From NCBI GenBank assembly GCA_945873065.1, contig CAMCBN010000006.1:1-64000 (forward strand): 64,000 bases of DNA, read 5' to 3'. The DNA comes from an uncultured Candidatus Saccharibacteria bacterium (lineage in GTDB: Bacteria; Patescibacteriota; Saccharimonadia; Saccharimonadales; Saccharimonadaceae). The notes beneath the pieces were generated by a model. The model searched no databases and was not told where the DNA came from. It saw only the letters and a list, made by a program, of their open reading frames with translations. Positions within the stretch are counted from its first letter, which is position 1; the number at the start of each line of letters is the position of its first letter. Made by a program: the position numbers and the translations under genes. Below are positions 42,199 to 51,360 of the stretch, piece by piece.

Positions 42199-42215
42199 AA
42201 ACTTCCTTCCTAAAA

Positions 42216-42300
42216 TGGTACCGGAGGTAGGACTCGAACCTACGAAGCTAAAAAGCGGGAGATTTACAGTCTCCTGTCATTGCCACTAGACGACTCCGGC
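42216..42300 (-). tRNA. trnY: tRNA-Tyr (anticodon GTA)
   Basis: Class II tRNA with a long variable arm (CGCTTTTTAGCTTCG). Acceptor GCCGGAG/CTCCGGT, anticodon loop CTGTAAA (GTA), T-arm GTAGGTTCGAGTCCTAC; discriminator A and encoded CCA. Confidence 0.95.
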
Positions 42301-42416
42301 ATGTAAAACTACGAACTGAATTTAGAATAGCAAAAAAAATGAAAGCTGTCAAAAACTATTTTTCAACATCAAACGATATACCTTATTCTACGCTGGTATT
42401 CTTGTTTGTTCTATGC

Positions 42417-42422
42417 TATAAT
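42417..42422 (+). promoter_or_regulatory. -10 box of tRNA-Thr(TGT)
   Basis: TATAAT 12 nt before the tRNA 5' end. Confidence 0.6.
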
Positions 42423-42434
42423 CCATGTAGTTGC

Positions 42435-42511
42435 GCCGCTTTAGCTCAGCTGGTCAGAGCAACTGTTTTGTAAACAGTAGGTCTACGGTTCGAATCCGTA
42501 AAGCGGCTCCA
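42435..42511 (+). tRNA. trnT: tRNA-Thr (anticodon TGT)
   Basis: Acceptor GCCGCTT/AAGCGGC, anticodon loop TTTGTAA (TGT), T-arm TACGGTTCGAATCCGTA; encoded CCA. Confidence 0.95.
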
Positions 42512-42529
42512 TCAAGATACATCTCTCTT

Positions 42530-42556
42530 ACCCCTACCTTTGTCGGTAGGGGTTTG
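42530..42556 (+). terminator. intrinsic terminator after tRNA-Thr(TGT)
   Basis: ACCCCTACC and GGTAGGGGT pair around TTTGTC, followed by TTGGTT. Confidence 0.7.
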
Positions 42557-42589
42557 GTTGCAGTTGCATATTATGCCACTTATAGCTTC

Positions 42590-43663
42590 TTACATGACAC
42601 GACGCTGCTGGCCCATAGGGCGCTGCTGTGGCCGAACTGGTGCAACAGTACGGAGTACTGGCTGGCTCCTATCCTGAGGGTATACATAAGTCGAACCGCG
42701 ATAGTCCCCAGTGTGCTGCTGGCGAGAAAGTTCAGGCTGAGCTTGATATGTAGGCTGGGGTCTATGCCGAGCTAATTCGTGAGTATGCATCATCTCTGCC
42801 ATATGCGGTGACTGTTTATCCATCCTAGGCGTATCATGAGCAGCCTGGCGAAACTGCTGTGCTGGACGATAAGTTTCTGCCGATTGTTCATGGTGTTGAT
42901 GCGATTCAATACGAGACGAAGGTGTGGCTGATGGCCGCCGATGCTGCGCTGTAGTAGATTGCGGTAACGCACGGCCGCGAGATGATTCCTGGCTACCACT
43001 CTGGCCACGCTGCAACCTAGCGACAGAAGAAGTCTGCGGTGCTACTGTACGTGTAGATTGCTTCGTCTGATGCGATATTTTTGCTCGCGCATGATCTGCT
43101 TTTTTTGCGTCACCAGCCTTGTCGTAGGCATCAGCCAACACCTGATACATTTGATCACTCGGTTCTAGCTTGGCAGCTTTTTCGTATGACTCGAGCATCT
43201 TTTTGGTATTACCCAACTTTTCTTGCACTTTAGCATATGCGATATGACGAGCAGCTAGTTTATCTTCCATACCTAATGCCTGTTCAAAAGCTAACGCCGC
43301 CTTATCGTAACGTTTCGTCTCAAAATAAATTAATCCAACATTATGCAAACTAGACGCACTCGGCTCCAAGCTCTGTGCTATCTCAAAGCATTCAATCGCA
43401 TCGTCAAAGGCTTTTTGCTTAGCATACAAAATACCCAGACGATTGTACGCTGTAGCGTTACGCTCGTCGATACGCAATATCGTTAATAATGCCTTTTCGG
43501 CACGCAAGTACTTGTGTGTGTGGAGCGATTCCTGCGCCACCTCCCACAAGCGGTCGAGCTTACCAGACAAACGCATTGGCAACTGCGATGCGCTACCCGT
43601 GGCAGGCTGCGTTCTCCATAACGCAAAAAAACCAGCCACAGCTACAAGTAGTAATCCGTACAT
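42590..43663 (-). CDS. membrane-anchored TPR protein with a low-complexity tail
   Basis: 357 residues from ATG 43663 (MYGLLLVAVAGFFALW, one membrane helix). Residues ~40-190 contain at least four tetratricopeptide repeats (TAYNRLGILYAKQKAFDDAI, SSLHNVGLIYFETKRYDKAA, QVLADAYDKAGDAKKAD). The last ~150 residues are Gln/Arg/His/Ser/Pro-rich and likely disordered. TPRs assemble protein complexes; the tail may be an unstructured binding region. TATACT 6 nt before the ATG indicates a leaderless mRNA, with the promoter inside the end of holB. Confidence 0.85.
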   Translation of the reverse strand: MYGLLLVAVAGFFALWRTQPATGSASQLPMRLSGKLDRLWEVAQESLHTHKYLRAEKALLTILRIDERNATAYNRLGILYAKQKAFDDAIECFEIAQSLEPSASSLHNVGLIYFETKRYDKAALAFEQALGMEDKLAARHIAYAKVQEKLGNTKKMLESYEKAAKLEPSDQMYQVLADAYDKAGDAKKADHARAKISHQTKQSTRTVAPQTSSVARLQRGQSGSQESSRGRALPQSTTAQHRRPSATPSSRIESHQHHEQSAETYRPAQQFRQAAHDTPRMDKQSPHMAEMMHTHELARHRPQPTYQAQPELSRQQHTGDYRGSTYVYPQDRSQPVLRTVAPVRPQQRPMGQQRRVM

Positions 43664-43665
43664 GA

Positions 43666-44502
43666 TTATAGTATAACACACGCCAACAATTGCAGACGCA
43701 GATTACCTCCAGCTGCTATCGACTCATAAGCTCTAGCCACTACTTGCATTGTATTCAACAATCTGTCTGATGGATTACGCTGTATCATGTGCCAGTCTAT
43801 TTTGCACAAGCATTCGAGAAATGTCAGCGCCAATCTACGATCTTTCAAATAGTGCTGGACGATGGTAATTTTTTGGTAGTAATCACCAGTGAGAAACTGC
43901 CGAGCGTGAGTCATAGTCTGAGCAGTCGCCTGAAACGACGCGCTATCGTTAACTAGCCGCGCTATCGTCGCTGGCTGCTGCGACGCGAGAAAATGCAGCT
44001 GCTGCCGTTGCTTTTCGTCAACAATACCAAGTTGCAACAATTGTGATTGTGTCTGCGCGGGTAACGGCGGCAACAGTCGGACTATTTGCACACGTGAACG
44101 AATTGTCGCCAATATCTTGTGTGGTCGATGACTTGTCAAGATAATATGCAACGCCCGTGGAGGCTCCTCAAGGAGTTTTAAAAATGCATTCTGCGCTGTA
44201 ATAGTCAGCTGATCGGCATCATCAATAATAACAAATCTCCTAGATGCTACCTTGCCACGCGCCAGTTGCATCAACGATCGAATTTGATCGATTCGTATCA
44301 CTCCCTGAATATAGTCGGTGTTTCCTTTTGTATCGGTCGGTCGAATAATCTGAGGTTTATCTTGTCCTGCGACGATCAGTTGAGCGGCTGTCAATAACCC
44401 GACTCCAGTCTGGCCAGTCAACAACAATGACTGCGGTGAATGAGCAGCAAGAGTATCAAGGCGCTGTAATGTTACCGGATTATATATCAGCGATGACATC
44501 AT
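43666..44502 (-). CDS. holB: DNA polymerase III delta-prime-like clamp-loader subunit
   Basis: 278 residues. SLLLTGQTGVGLLTAAQLIV is a Walker-A-like loop whose GKT lysine is replaced (GVGLL), as in non-ATPase delta-prime subunits. Then come RRFVIIDDADQLTITAQNAF, LLKLLEEPPRALHIIL-type sequence (LKLLEEPP) and TIRSRVQIVRL (SRC-like sensor region), with a helical C-terminus. It loads the sliding clamp. The start overlaps the rluA-family gene by 23 nt, so they are coupled. Confidence 0.85.
   Translation of the reverse strand: MMSSLIYNPVTLQRLDTLAAHSPQSLLLTGQTGVGLLTAAQLIVAGQDKPQIIRPTDTKGNTDYIQGVIRIDQIRSLMQLARGKVASRRFVIIDDADQLTITAQNAFLKLLEEPPRALHIILTSHRPHKILATIRSRVQIVRLLPPLPAQTQSQLLQLGIVDEKQRQQLHFLASQQPATIARLVNDSASFQATAQTMTHARQFLTGDYYQKITIVQHYLKDRRLALTFLECLCKIDWHMIQRNPSDRLLNTMQVVARAYESIAAGGNLRLQLLACVIL
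43670..43675 (-). promoter_or_regulatory. -10 box of the TPR gene, leaderless type
   Basis: TATACT on the minus strand, 6 nt before ATG 43663. Confidence 0.55.
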
Positions 44503-45658
44503 CTATCCCTGGAAACTCGTCGCGAAACTCTGCTGGTACTGGCGCGACAAATGTCTTATTCTTCCCCACTGCCGTAGCGATACTCAAACGATAAGCATGC
44601 AAAAACATTCGCTGCCCAGCTTTCCCATACACTCTATCACCAACTATCGGCGCATCAATATATCTGAGATGAACACGTAGCTGGTGTGTCCGACCCGTGC
44701 GAGGTTTTAGAGCTAATAAACTTTTACCATTAGCCTGGGCTAAAGTTTTGTATAACGTTTGAGCTGATCGACCCCGTGGATCGGGTCGAAATGTACTAGG
44801 AGCAGCTGGATTGCGGCCGATCGGTATATCAATATGTGCCACTGGCTGTGTTGGAGCGCCTTGGACTACGGCTAGATATACTTTTTGTGCAAGCCGCTGG
44901 GCAAACTGTTTTTTGAGCCAAGCGAACGCCTCAGGTGTACGTGCCCCAATAATAACGCCACTCGTATCTCGATCAAGCCGGTGAACGATTCCGGGTCGAT
45001 TCGTTTCGAGCCCAACCTTGGTATAACGGCGAAAAAAATCTGCTATAGTGAATTCATCATTCAATACGCCCTTGCTATGTGTCAACATACCTGCTGGCTT
45101 GTTGACAACTATTACTTCATCGTCCAGATACAAAATCGGTAGCGTCATCCGATTATGATCATCGGCCTCTGGTATACGGTATGTGACATTATCATATTGA
45201 TCCACTTCTTGGCGAGCCCGTGTAGCAGGCTTACCATTGATATACACTAGGCCCTGCTTAATATATTTCTGCCAAGTCGATCGACTGAACTCCGGATGAT
45301 CTGCAGCCAAAAGAAGATCGAGGCGTGTTTTATTTTTGACTGCGCAAAATAAATATATATCTTTACCCTTGTAGGGCATACCAAACGTAGATAGATGAGC
45401 AACTGGGTTTTTAAGCAGCTCACCAGACACATCGCTTTTAACAATACGAATTTGCTGCATGATATAGCTAACGTTATCTTCAGCAGTCTCGTCAACCAGC
45501 ATAAAAAAGTGCTGCTGACGATAACGAAAAGTAACGAGTTGATTAATTGGGCTCGGATGTAGCTGCTTTACCTGATCGATCTGCTTGACTATAGCGTCAT
45601 CTCCAGCCACGGCAAATTTCTGCAAGATAGCGAGTATATCACGAGTAGTGACTTTCAT
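44480..45658 (-). CDS. RluA-family pseudouridine synthase with an extra N-terminal domain
   Basis: 392 residues. The first ~105 residues are an added alpha/beta domain that I do not recognise (FRYRQQHFFMLVDETAEDN, DIYLFCAVKNKTRLDLLL). An S4 domain (STWQKYIKQGLVYINGKPA) and the RluA/D catalytic domain follow: LYLDDEVIVVNKPAGMLTH, GIVHRLDRDTSGVII (catalytic Asp) and ALKPRTGRTHQLRVHL. It converts uridine to pseudouridine in rRNA or tRNA; without a search RluD and RluA types are not separable. It begins at the trpS stop. Confidence 0.88.
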   Translation of the reverse strand: MKVTTRDILAILQKFAVAGDDAIVKQIDQVKQLHPSPINQLVTFRYRQQHFFMLVDETAEDNVSYIMQQIRIVKSDVSGELLKNPVAHLSTFGMPYKGKDIYLFCAVKNKTRLDLLLAADHPEFSRSTWQKYIKQGLVYINGKPATRARQEVDQYDNVTYRIPEADDHNRMTLPILYLDDEVIVVNKPAGMLTHSKGVLNDEFTIADFFRRYTKVGLETNRPGIVHRLDRDTSGVIIGARTPEAFAWLKKQFAQRLAQKVYLAVVQGAPTQPVAHIDIPIGRNPAAPSTFRPDPRGRSAQTLYKTLAQANGKSLLALKPRTGRTHQLRVHLRYIDAPIVGDRVYGKAGQRMFLHAYRLSIATAVGKNKTFVAPVPAEFRDEFPGIDDVIADI

Positions 45659-46767
45659 TATGCTTCGTCTTCATCTTTCCTCAAACCAACCGCTATTTGA
45701 ACACGCCGCAAAGTCTCATTCGCTATAATATTCATCGCCGCCTCACTAGAAGCGAGCTTAGCCAAAATAGCCACATCATCAATTTTCGCTAGCCGCGATT
45801 GAAACCTAGACAAAAAATCAGCCACTTCACTTGCTACGATTTTCTTAAAGTCCCCATAGCGCTCTCGACCGGAAAACTCATCAACTATATCAGCTAACGT
45901 TATATCTAGCCCAGCATCTTGCCGGACCAAAGCCAGTATCTCTAAGAGATTAGCTATACCAGGTTGATTCTCTTTGTCGTAATTAATCCTAGCCAACGAG
46001 TCGGTGGTAGCGCTCATGACTTTTTTGTACGCAGCCTGTGGTTCATCATTCAGAAAGATCACACCCTTACCAGACTCGTCGGATTTACTCATTTTTTTCG
46101 CAGGGTTGATTAGATCCTTGATGCGTAAGCCTTGCTCATTACCGAAAAATTGATGCTGCTCAGACACTGGCTTTGGTACTACAAAGAGATTACCAAATTT
46201 ACGATTCATCCGCTCTGCGATATCGCGGGTAATCTCTAGATGCTGCGTCTGGTCATCGCCTACTGGCACATAAGTCGAATTATAAAGCAAAATATCAGCT
46301 GCCATCAGTACTGGATAGTCAAAAAGACCAACAGAAACCCGATCGCGTGCCGGCCCGTCAGTTCCTTCTGCTGCGTCACCTTGGGTCAAAGCCCGACTCG
46401 CCTTACGGGACTTGTCTTTAAACTGCGTCATCCTCTCCATCTCACCGAAGCCAACAAAGTTATTCAAAATAACCGTCAATTCACTATGAGCCGACACATA
46501 ACTTTGCCGGTAAAGATAGATCGACTCGTCATCAAGCGGCAAACCGGCAGCCGCATAAACACGCGCATTGTTCATAATGCTACCGTATAGTTGACTATGA
46601 TCGATAGGTGTTGTAAAACTATGTAAATCAGGAATAAACAGGTTAATATCATACTCATCGGCATGTTTTTTAGCCATATCAACAATCGGTAAAATTGCAC
46701 CGAAATAATTACCAATGTGGATGTCATTATTGGCACGAACACCAGTCAGAATAACAGGTCTAATCAT
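45658..46767 (-). CDS. trpS: tryptophanyl-tRNA synthetase
   Basis: 369 residues. LTGVRANNDIHIGNYFGAIL carries the HIGN signature, and the Rossmann core continues LFIPDLHSFT, YPVLMAADILLYNSTYVPVGDDQTQHLE and INPAKKMSKSDESG (KMSKS). It charges tRNA-Trp. TATAAT 7 nt before the ATG and no SD: leaderless. It leads a unit with the pseudouridine synthase and holB. Confidence 0.95.
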   Translation of the reverse strand: MIRPVILTGVRANNDIHIGNYFGAILPIVDMAKKHADEYDINLFIPDLHSFTTPIDHSQLYGSIMNNARVYAAAGLPLDDESIYLYRQSYVSAHSELTVILNNFVGFGEMERMTQFKDKSRKASRALTQGDAAEGTDGPARDRVSVGLFDYPVLMAADILLYNSTYVPVGDDQTQHLEITRDIAERMNRKFGNLFVVPKPVSEQHQFFGNEQGLRIKDLINPAKKMSKSDESGKGVIFLNDEPQAAYKKVMSATTDSLARINYDKENQPGIANLLEILALVRQDAGLDITLADIVDEFSGRERYGDFKKIVASEVADFLSRFQSRLAKIDDVAILAKLASSEAAMNIIANETLRRVQIAVGLRKDEDEA

Positions 46768-46774
46768 AGGATAT

Positions 46775-46780
46775 ATTATA
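46775..46780 (-). promoter_or_regulatory. -10 box of trpS, leaderless type
   Basis: TATAAT on the minus strand, 7 nt before the ATG. Confidence 0.65.
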
Positions 46781-46817
46781 GCACGATACTTAGTAGCAGG
46801 TTTAGCACCTACTTAGA

Positions 46818-47618
46818 TTAACCTTGGATCAATTTCGCTATTGCCTTACCATAGCGCTTACGAATCTCATGACCTGCCAAAACAGTACTAATTGTCACAT
46901 CACGACGCTGACGTTCTATCGACCGGAGGTTCGCTGGTACCATTACGCCATCCAGCGTGCCATAAATGATAGTGATCGGCAATGATGGTAGCTTTATAAT
47001 GTCATCTAACGATGTTTGATGTAAAATACTATTGCGCGCCGTCTTGACAAAGGGCGACAGACCCTCACGACTAACGTGAAAGCTCTTTTGAGTACGTTTA
47101 TACTGATTAATGACGTTGATGAGTTGCGGTGATGAATCTATAGCCTCTAGGAAACTTTTGCCGATAGTCTTGATAATCGCTTCACGAAGCGGTCGCTTTG
47201 TTATATCACTCTGTAAATAGATAGGTGGTGAACACAAAATCAACCGTTGAACATGATTCGGAAATAGTTTTGCGTACTCGATCGATACTAGAGTGCCTAA
47301 TGAGTGACCACACAAAATTATTGGACGCGATGGTGCAACACGCCGGATTGTTTTGTGTAAAGCACGAGCATGGTCTGTCAATGAATAATCAGGCCAATCT
47401 GGTTTACGCGACTGACCAAACCCAAGTAAATCAACCGCTAGGACTGGTTGGTCTCCCAGCCAATCCAAGACATTGTGCCAAATATTATAGTTAACACCGA
47501 TGCCATGAACCAACACTATTAACGGCTGCGTAGCACGCCAATCTCCATATTTTTGCGCATGAAGCAAATAAGAAAGGCCAAACAACTGATGCAATTTATC
47601 GTACATGTAGTTATACAT
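46818..47618 (-). CDS. alpha/beta hydrolase
   Basis: 266 residues (ATG 47606 is an alternative start). LIVLVHGIGVNYNIWH (oxyanion region), ILCGHSLGTLVSIEYA (nucleophile Ser), IIYGTLDGVMVP (acid) and STVLAGHEIRKRYG (His) make a complete catalytic triad. No signal peptide; a cytoplasmic esterase- or dienelactone-hydrolase-like enzyme of unknown substrate. TATAAT lies about 10 nt before the second ATG. Confidence 0.85.
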   Translation of the reverse strand: MYNYMYDKLHQLFGLSYLLHAQKYGDWRATQPLIVLVHGIGVNYNIWHNVLDWLGDQPVLAVDLLGFGQSRKPDWPDYSLTDHARALHKTIRRVAPSRPIILCGHSLGTLVSIEYAKLFPNHVQRLILCSPPIYLQSDITKRPLREAIIKTIGKSFLEAIDSSPQLINVINQYKRTQKSFHVSREGLSPFVKTARNSILHQTSLDDIIKLPSLPITIIYGTLDGVMVPANLRSIERQRRDVTISTVLAGHEIRKRYGKAIAKLIQG

Positions 47619-47744
47619 TATACATTATTTTTATTACAATTAGCCTCGCCTACCACCTATCCGCAAAGGAAAGAGAGGCCAGTAATTACAAAATACTCTA
47701 CATCTAAGCAGAGTATTTGTAATTGCGATAATATAGAAATATAT

Positions 47745-48146
47745 TTAACGCTTCGAGTACTGTTCACGCTTACGAGCACTACGCAAGCCGTACTTTTTGC
47801 GCTCCTTTTCGCGTGGGTCTCGACGCAAGAATTCAGCCTTCTTTAGCGTACCGCGAAGATCAGGTGCTCCGACAGTGATAGCCTTAGCGATAGCCATCTT
47901 GATAGCATCTACCTGACCACTCAGACCACCACCGCTCACACGAATGGTAATATCAAACTCTTGCTGCTTACCGACCAATACTAACGGATCGGTGACCTCA
48001 GCTAATAATGTTTTGTTACCAGATAGGTACTCAAAGGCTGGCTTATCATTGATAGTCACCAAACCGCTACCCTTGACTAAACGAGCACGAGCAGTTGCGC
48101 TCTTGCGCCGACCAAGACCATAGTGGTATTTTTTCGTATCTACCAT
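47745..48146 (-). CDS. rpsI: 30S ribosomal protein uS9
   Basis: 133 residues. YGLGRRKSATARARLVKGSG, IRVSGGGLSGQVDAIKMAIA and the terminal RKKYGLRSARKREQYSKR (the arginine-tipped tail that enters the P site) are complete. It follows rplM by 1 nt, the conserved rplM-rpsI pair. Confidence 0.97.
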   Translation of the reverse strand: MVDTKKYHYGLGRRKSATARARLVKGSGLVTINDKPAFEYLSGNKTLLAEVTDPLVLVGKQQEFDITIRVSGGGLSGQVDAIKMAIAKAITVGAPDLRGTLKKAEFLRRDPREKERKKYGLRSARKREQYSKR

Positions 48147-48147
48147 A

Positions 48148-48585
48148 TTACTGCACCTCTACTTTCTCTGGTTTTTGCGCTTCATGATTGTGCTCACTAC
48201 CAGGGAATACACGTAGTCGAGCCATTCGGTCAGCCAACAACTTATTCTTTGGTAGCATGCCTTTCACTGAAGCTTCAATGATGCGCTCTGGGAACTTCTC
48301 GCGAACTTCCTTTAGCTGAGCATCCTTGATGCCGCCAGGAAAACCGCTGTGGTGGTAATATATTTTGTCGGTCTCTTTCTTGCCCGTCACTACAACATCC
48401 CGAGCATTGATAACGACTACATAATCGCCACCATCAACATGAGGGGTGTATGTAGGTTTGTATTTACCAATCAGATATGTCGCAATTTGTGTCGAAAGCC
48501 GACCAAGTGTAGTCTCGCTCGCGTCAATCAAAACCCACTGACGTTTTACTTCAGCTGGTTTCTGTGAAAATGTCTTGTCAGCCAT
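48148..48585 (-). CDS. rplM: 50S ribosomal protein uL13
   Basis: 145 residues. QWVLIDASETTLGRLSTQIA, YVVVINARDVVVTGKKETDK and VKGMLPKNKLLADRMARL match uL13, with a short extra C-terminal tail (EKVEVQ). An early assembler of the large subunit. It follows rplQ by 2 nt in the same run. Confidence 0.97.
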   Translation of the reverse strand: MADKTFSQKPAEVKRQWVLIDASETTLGRLSTQIATYLIGKYKPTYTPHVDGGDYVVVINARDVVVTGKKETDKIYYHHSGFPGGIKDAQLKEVREKFPERIIEASVKGMLPKNKLLADRMARLRVFPGSEHNHEAQKPEKVEVQ

Positions 48586-48587
48586 AG

Positions 48588-49001
48588 TTATTTCTTTGCC
48601 TCCTTGGCCGTTGTGTCATCAGTCGACTTTGGCATAGGCTTGAGTTCATCAACAAACTCAATCGTTGCCATCTGTGCGCCATCGCCACGGCGCAATCGCG
48701 TACGCGTTACGCGAACGTGCCCACTAGTGCGGCTGGTCAATTGAGGCGCAACCTGGTCGACCAACTTGACGGCTGCGATTTGCGTGCTCAAACCAGCGAT
48801 GACCGCTCGGCGATTGGCCAAATCACCTTTTTTCGCCTTCGTGATTAGTTTTTCGATGTAGCGCACAAGCTCCTTTGCCTTCGGTAGCGTTGTCTCAATC
48901 CGCTCCTCAAGAACCAAACTAGTCGCCAGGCCCTTCAGTAGTGCCCGTCGCTGGTCTCGCTCACGGCCAAGCTTGCGCCCTTTGTATCCATGTCGATGCA
49001 T
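48588..49001 (-). CDS. rplQ: 50S ribosomal protein bL17
   Basis: 137 residues. MHRHGYKGRKLGRERDQRRA, GLATSLVLEERIETTLPKAK and VRVTRTRLRRGDGAQMATIE are typical. It follows rpoA directly (start at the base after the rpoA stop), the standard rpoA-rplQ order. The C-terminal ~20 residues are a Lys/Thr tail. Confidence 0.97.
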   Translation of the reverse strand: MHRHGYKGRKLGRERDQRRALLKGLATSLVLEERIETTLPKAKELVRYIEKLITKAKKGDLANRRAVIAGLSTQIAAVKLVDQVAPQLTSRTSGHVRVTRTRLRRGDGAQMATIEFVDELKPMPKSTDDTTAKEAKK

Positions 49002-49925
49002 TTAGAGCTCCAATTCTGCTAGTTTATCTTTTACTTCGTCGAGCGCTTTGCTACCAAAACCTTTCAGTTCGCGTAAATCCTGCTCGGTCAATGTCACAAG
49101 ATCGTGAACAGTGTGAATATCGTTATTGACTAACGCATTAGCTGTACGAGCACTCAAACCAAGATCTTCGATAGAGGTGTTGAGGTCGTCTTCTTCCTCA
49201 GCCACCTGAGTGCCAAGCGCTGGTGCAGATACTACCTCTGTACTACCAGCCAATGCTTTGTATTGATTGACGAGAATAGCCGCTGCCTGTTCAAACGCAT
49301 CACGTGGAGTCAGACTACCATCAGTCTCAACCGTCAACTCGAGCTTCTCCAAGTTGGTTTCCTGACCGACACGTGTCGGATCGACCTTGAAGCGAACACG
49401 AGTGACAGGGCTAAACATCGCATCTAGTGCGATCATGTCACTATGTAAACGATTGGCGCTCGCCTCTTCAATCGTATAATAACCTCGCCCAGCCTCAGCG
49501 ACAAGATCGAGTACCACCTCGGTGTTTGGATCATCTACAGTACAAATAACGTGCTCTGGGTTGACTACCTCTACCTCGGCATTTGGTGCTATATCAGCAG
49601 CAGTCACTACACCAGCACCCTTCTTACGTAAGCTTAACTCAACAGGATCATCACTATGGACGACCAAATTCACCCCTTTTAGATTCAGCATGATGTCGAC
49701 CACATCTTCCTTGATGCCAGGAACCGTCGTAAACTCATGTGTTGCCCCCTGGATACGGAAGGCTGTCAGCGCGCCACCCTGGATACTATTTAGCAACACC
49801 CGGCGCAAACTGTTACCCAGCGTATGACCATAGCTCGCGTGCAACGGCTCGATCACAAATGTACTGCTGTGATCCCCATTGTCCTCGATGCGAGCAAGTG
49901 CTGGATCGTAAATTACTTTAGACAT
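49002..49925 (-). CDS. rpoA: RNA polymerase alpha subunit
   Basis: 307 residues from ATG 49925 (MSKVIYDPALARIED), AAGGAG upstream. The N-terminal domain carries GHTLGNSLRRVLLNSIQGGA (dimer and beta binding). A short acidic linker (QVAEEEDDLNTS) leads to the CTD with LGLSARTANALVNNDIHTV and LRELKGFGSKALDEVKDKL, the helix-hairpin-helix that contacts UP elements. Standard position after rpsD. Confidence 0.97.
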   Translation of the reverse strand: MSKVIYDPALARIEDNGDHSSTFVIEPLHASYGHTLGNSLRRVLLNSIQGGALTAFRIQGATHEFTTVPGIKEDVVDIMLNLKGVNLVVHSDDPVELSLRKKGAGVVTAADIAPNAEVEVVNPEHVICTVDDPNTEVVLDLVAEAGRGYYTIEEASANRLHSDMIALDAMFSPVTRVRFKVDPTRVGQETNLEKLELTVETDGSLTPRDAFEQAAAILVNQYKALAGSTEVVSAPALGTQVAEEEDDLNTSIEDLGLSARTANALVNNDIHTVHDLVTLTEQDLRELKGFGSKALDEVKDKLAELEL

Positions 49926-49947
49926 GTACGAAATCTCCTTACCCTTA

Positions 49948-50565
49948 TTAGCGTGAGTAATACTCAACGATCAGCTGCTCATTGATATCCGCTTCGGCTT
50001 CTTCGCGCTTTGGCTGACCGACCACTTCTATCTTGAGTTTCTTAATATCACTCTTGAGCCAACTGAGTGGCACTTGGGATGTTGCCCCATAAATATCGTT
50101 AATCGCTGTAAAGTAACCAGATTTTGTACTTTTCGGACGAACCGTAACCACATCACCTACTTTAAGTCGGATTGATGGAATATCGACCCGACGACCATTT
50201 AGCTCGAAATGACCATGACTGACCAACTGACGAGCTTGACGACGACTAGTCGCAAAACCAGCGCGGTATACTGCATTATCAAGACGGAGCTCGAGAAAGC
50301 GAAGAAGATTCTCGCCACTCAGGCCTGGTTTGCGTACTGCTTCACCCATCAACTTAGCGAATTGCTTTTCTAGTAGCCCATACATACGACGCACCTTTTG
50401 CTTTTCGCGAAGCTGTGTCGAGTACATGCTTGGTTTGCTTCGACGACCGTGAGCGTGCTCACCTGGGATACCGCTTTTACGGGCCATGATTTTGTGTGCT
50501 TTTGGATGTAGCGCGACACCCTCACGGCGACTCTGCTTGACGATTGGACTTGTGTCTCGTGCCAT
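49948..50565 (-). CDS. rpsD: 30S ribosomal protein uS4
   Basis: 205 residues. KSGIPGEHAHGRRSKPSMYS and KQKVRRMYGLLEKQFAKLM, then the S4 RNA-binding domain RLDNAVYRAGFATSRRQARQ and LVSHGHFELNGRRVDIPSI. No N-terminal zinc knuckle of four cysteines is seen (zinc-free form). It is a primary 16S binder and in many bacteria represses this operon. Confidence 0.96.
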   Translation of the reverse strand: MARDTSPIVKQSRREGVALHPKAHKIMARKSGIPGEHAHGRRSKPSMYSTQLREKQKVRRMYGLLEKQFAKLMGEAVRKPGLSGENLLRFLELRLDNAVYRAGFATSRRQARQLVSHGHFELNGRRVDIPSIRLKVGDVVTVRPKSTKSGYFTAINDIYGATSQVPLSWLKSDIKKLKIEVVGQPKREEAEADINEQLIVEYYSR

Positions 50566-50567
50566 GA

Positions 50568-50954
50568 TTACGCCCTCCGTGCCTTCCGTGGACGGACGCC
50601 ACCATGCGGCACGCCAGTCACATCTTTAATACTATTTACTGCAATATCAAACCCGCTCATCGCGCGAATTGCCGCATCACGGCCCAAGCCGACACCCTTG
50701 ACGAACACGTCAACTGTGCGCAAGCCATAGCTAGATTTCGCAGCCTCAGCAGCTTTTTCGGCAGCAATTTGCGCTGCATAAGCAGTACCCTTTTTGCTAC
50801 CACGAAAACCACAAGCGCCAGCACTAGCAGCTGTTAGTACATTACCCTTATTATCGGCGAAGGTAATGATTGTATTGTTAAATGTCGCCTGAATGTGCAG
50901 CTGACCAGTCGGGACTGATCGGCGCTGCTTTTTCTTTGATTTAGCTTCTGCCAT
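50568..50954 (-). CDS. rpsK: 30S ribosomal protein uS11
   Basis: 128 residues. GQLHIQATFNNTIITFADNK, SAGACGFRGSKKGTAYAAQI and GVPHGGVRPRKARRA are the conserved platform-protein segments. It lies 2 nt before rpsD in operon order. Confidence 0.97.
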   Translation of the reverse strand: MAEAKSKKKQRRSVPTGQLHIQATFNNTIITFADNKGNVLTAASAGACGFRGSKKGTAYAAQIAAEKAAEAAKSSYGLRTVDVFVKGVGLGRDAAIRAMSGFDIAVNSIKDVTGVPHGGVRPRKARRA

Positions 50955-50971
50955 TGTTTAGTCCTTTCTGA

Positions 50972-51358
50972 TCAAGTCTTACTTGCTGCTTTTGGCTGTG
51001 CGCCACCGACCGCTATCGCTTTGCCCTTGCGAGTCCGTGCATTCGTCCGGGTTCGTTGACCGCGAGTCGGCAAACCTGCCTTGTGGCGTAGACCACGATA
51101 AGCATTAATGTCTTTCAGACGTTTGATATTATTGGTCACCAGGCGTTGCAGATCACCCTCAGTGACATAATCATTATCGATAATGTCGCGGAGCTTCTGT
51201 TCTTCAGCCTCGGTGAGATCTTTCACCCGAGTGGTCGGCTCGATTTTAGCCGCCGCAAGGATGTCTCGAGCGTGCTTTGGCCCAATACCATAAATGTAGG
51301 TAAGAGCGATCTGCACCTGCTTTTCAGTTGGGATAACTACCCCAGCAATTCGAGCCAT
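50972..51358 (-). CDS. rpsM: 30S ribosomal protein uS13
   Basis: 128 residues. [34 protein letters not shown] (helix-hairpin-helix) and [20 protein letters not shown] are diagnostic. The C-terminal tail reaches the P-site tRNAs. It follows rpmJ by 2 nt. Confidence 0.97.
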   Translation of the reverse strand: MARIAGVVIPTEKQVQIALTYIYGIGPKHARDILAAAKIEPTTRVKDLTEAEEQKLRDIIDNDYVTEGDLQRLVTNNIKRLKDINAYRGLRHKAGLPTRGQRTRTNARTRKGKAIAVGGAQPKAASKT

Positions 51359-51360
51359 GC

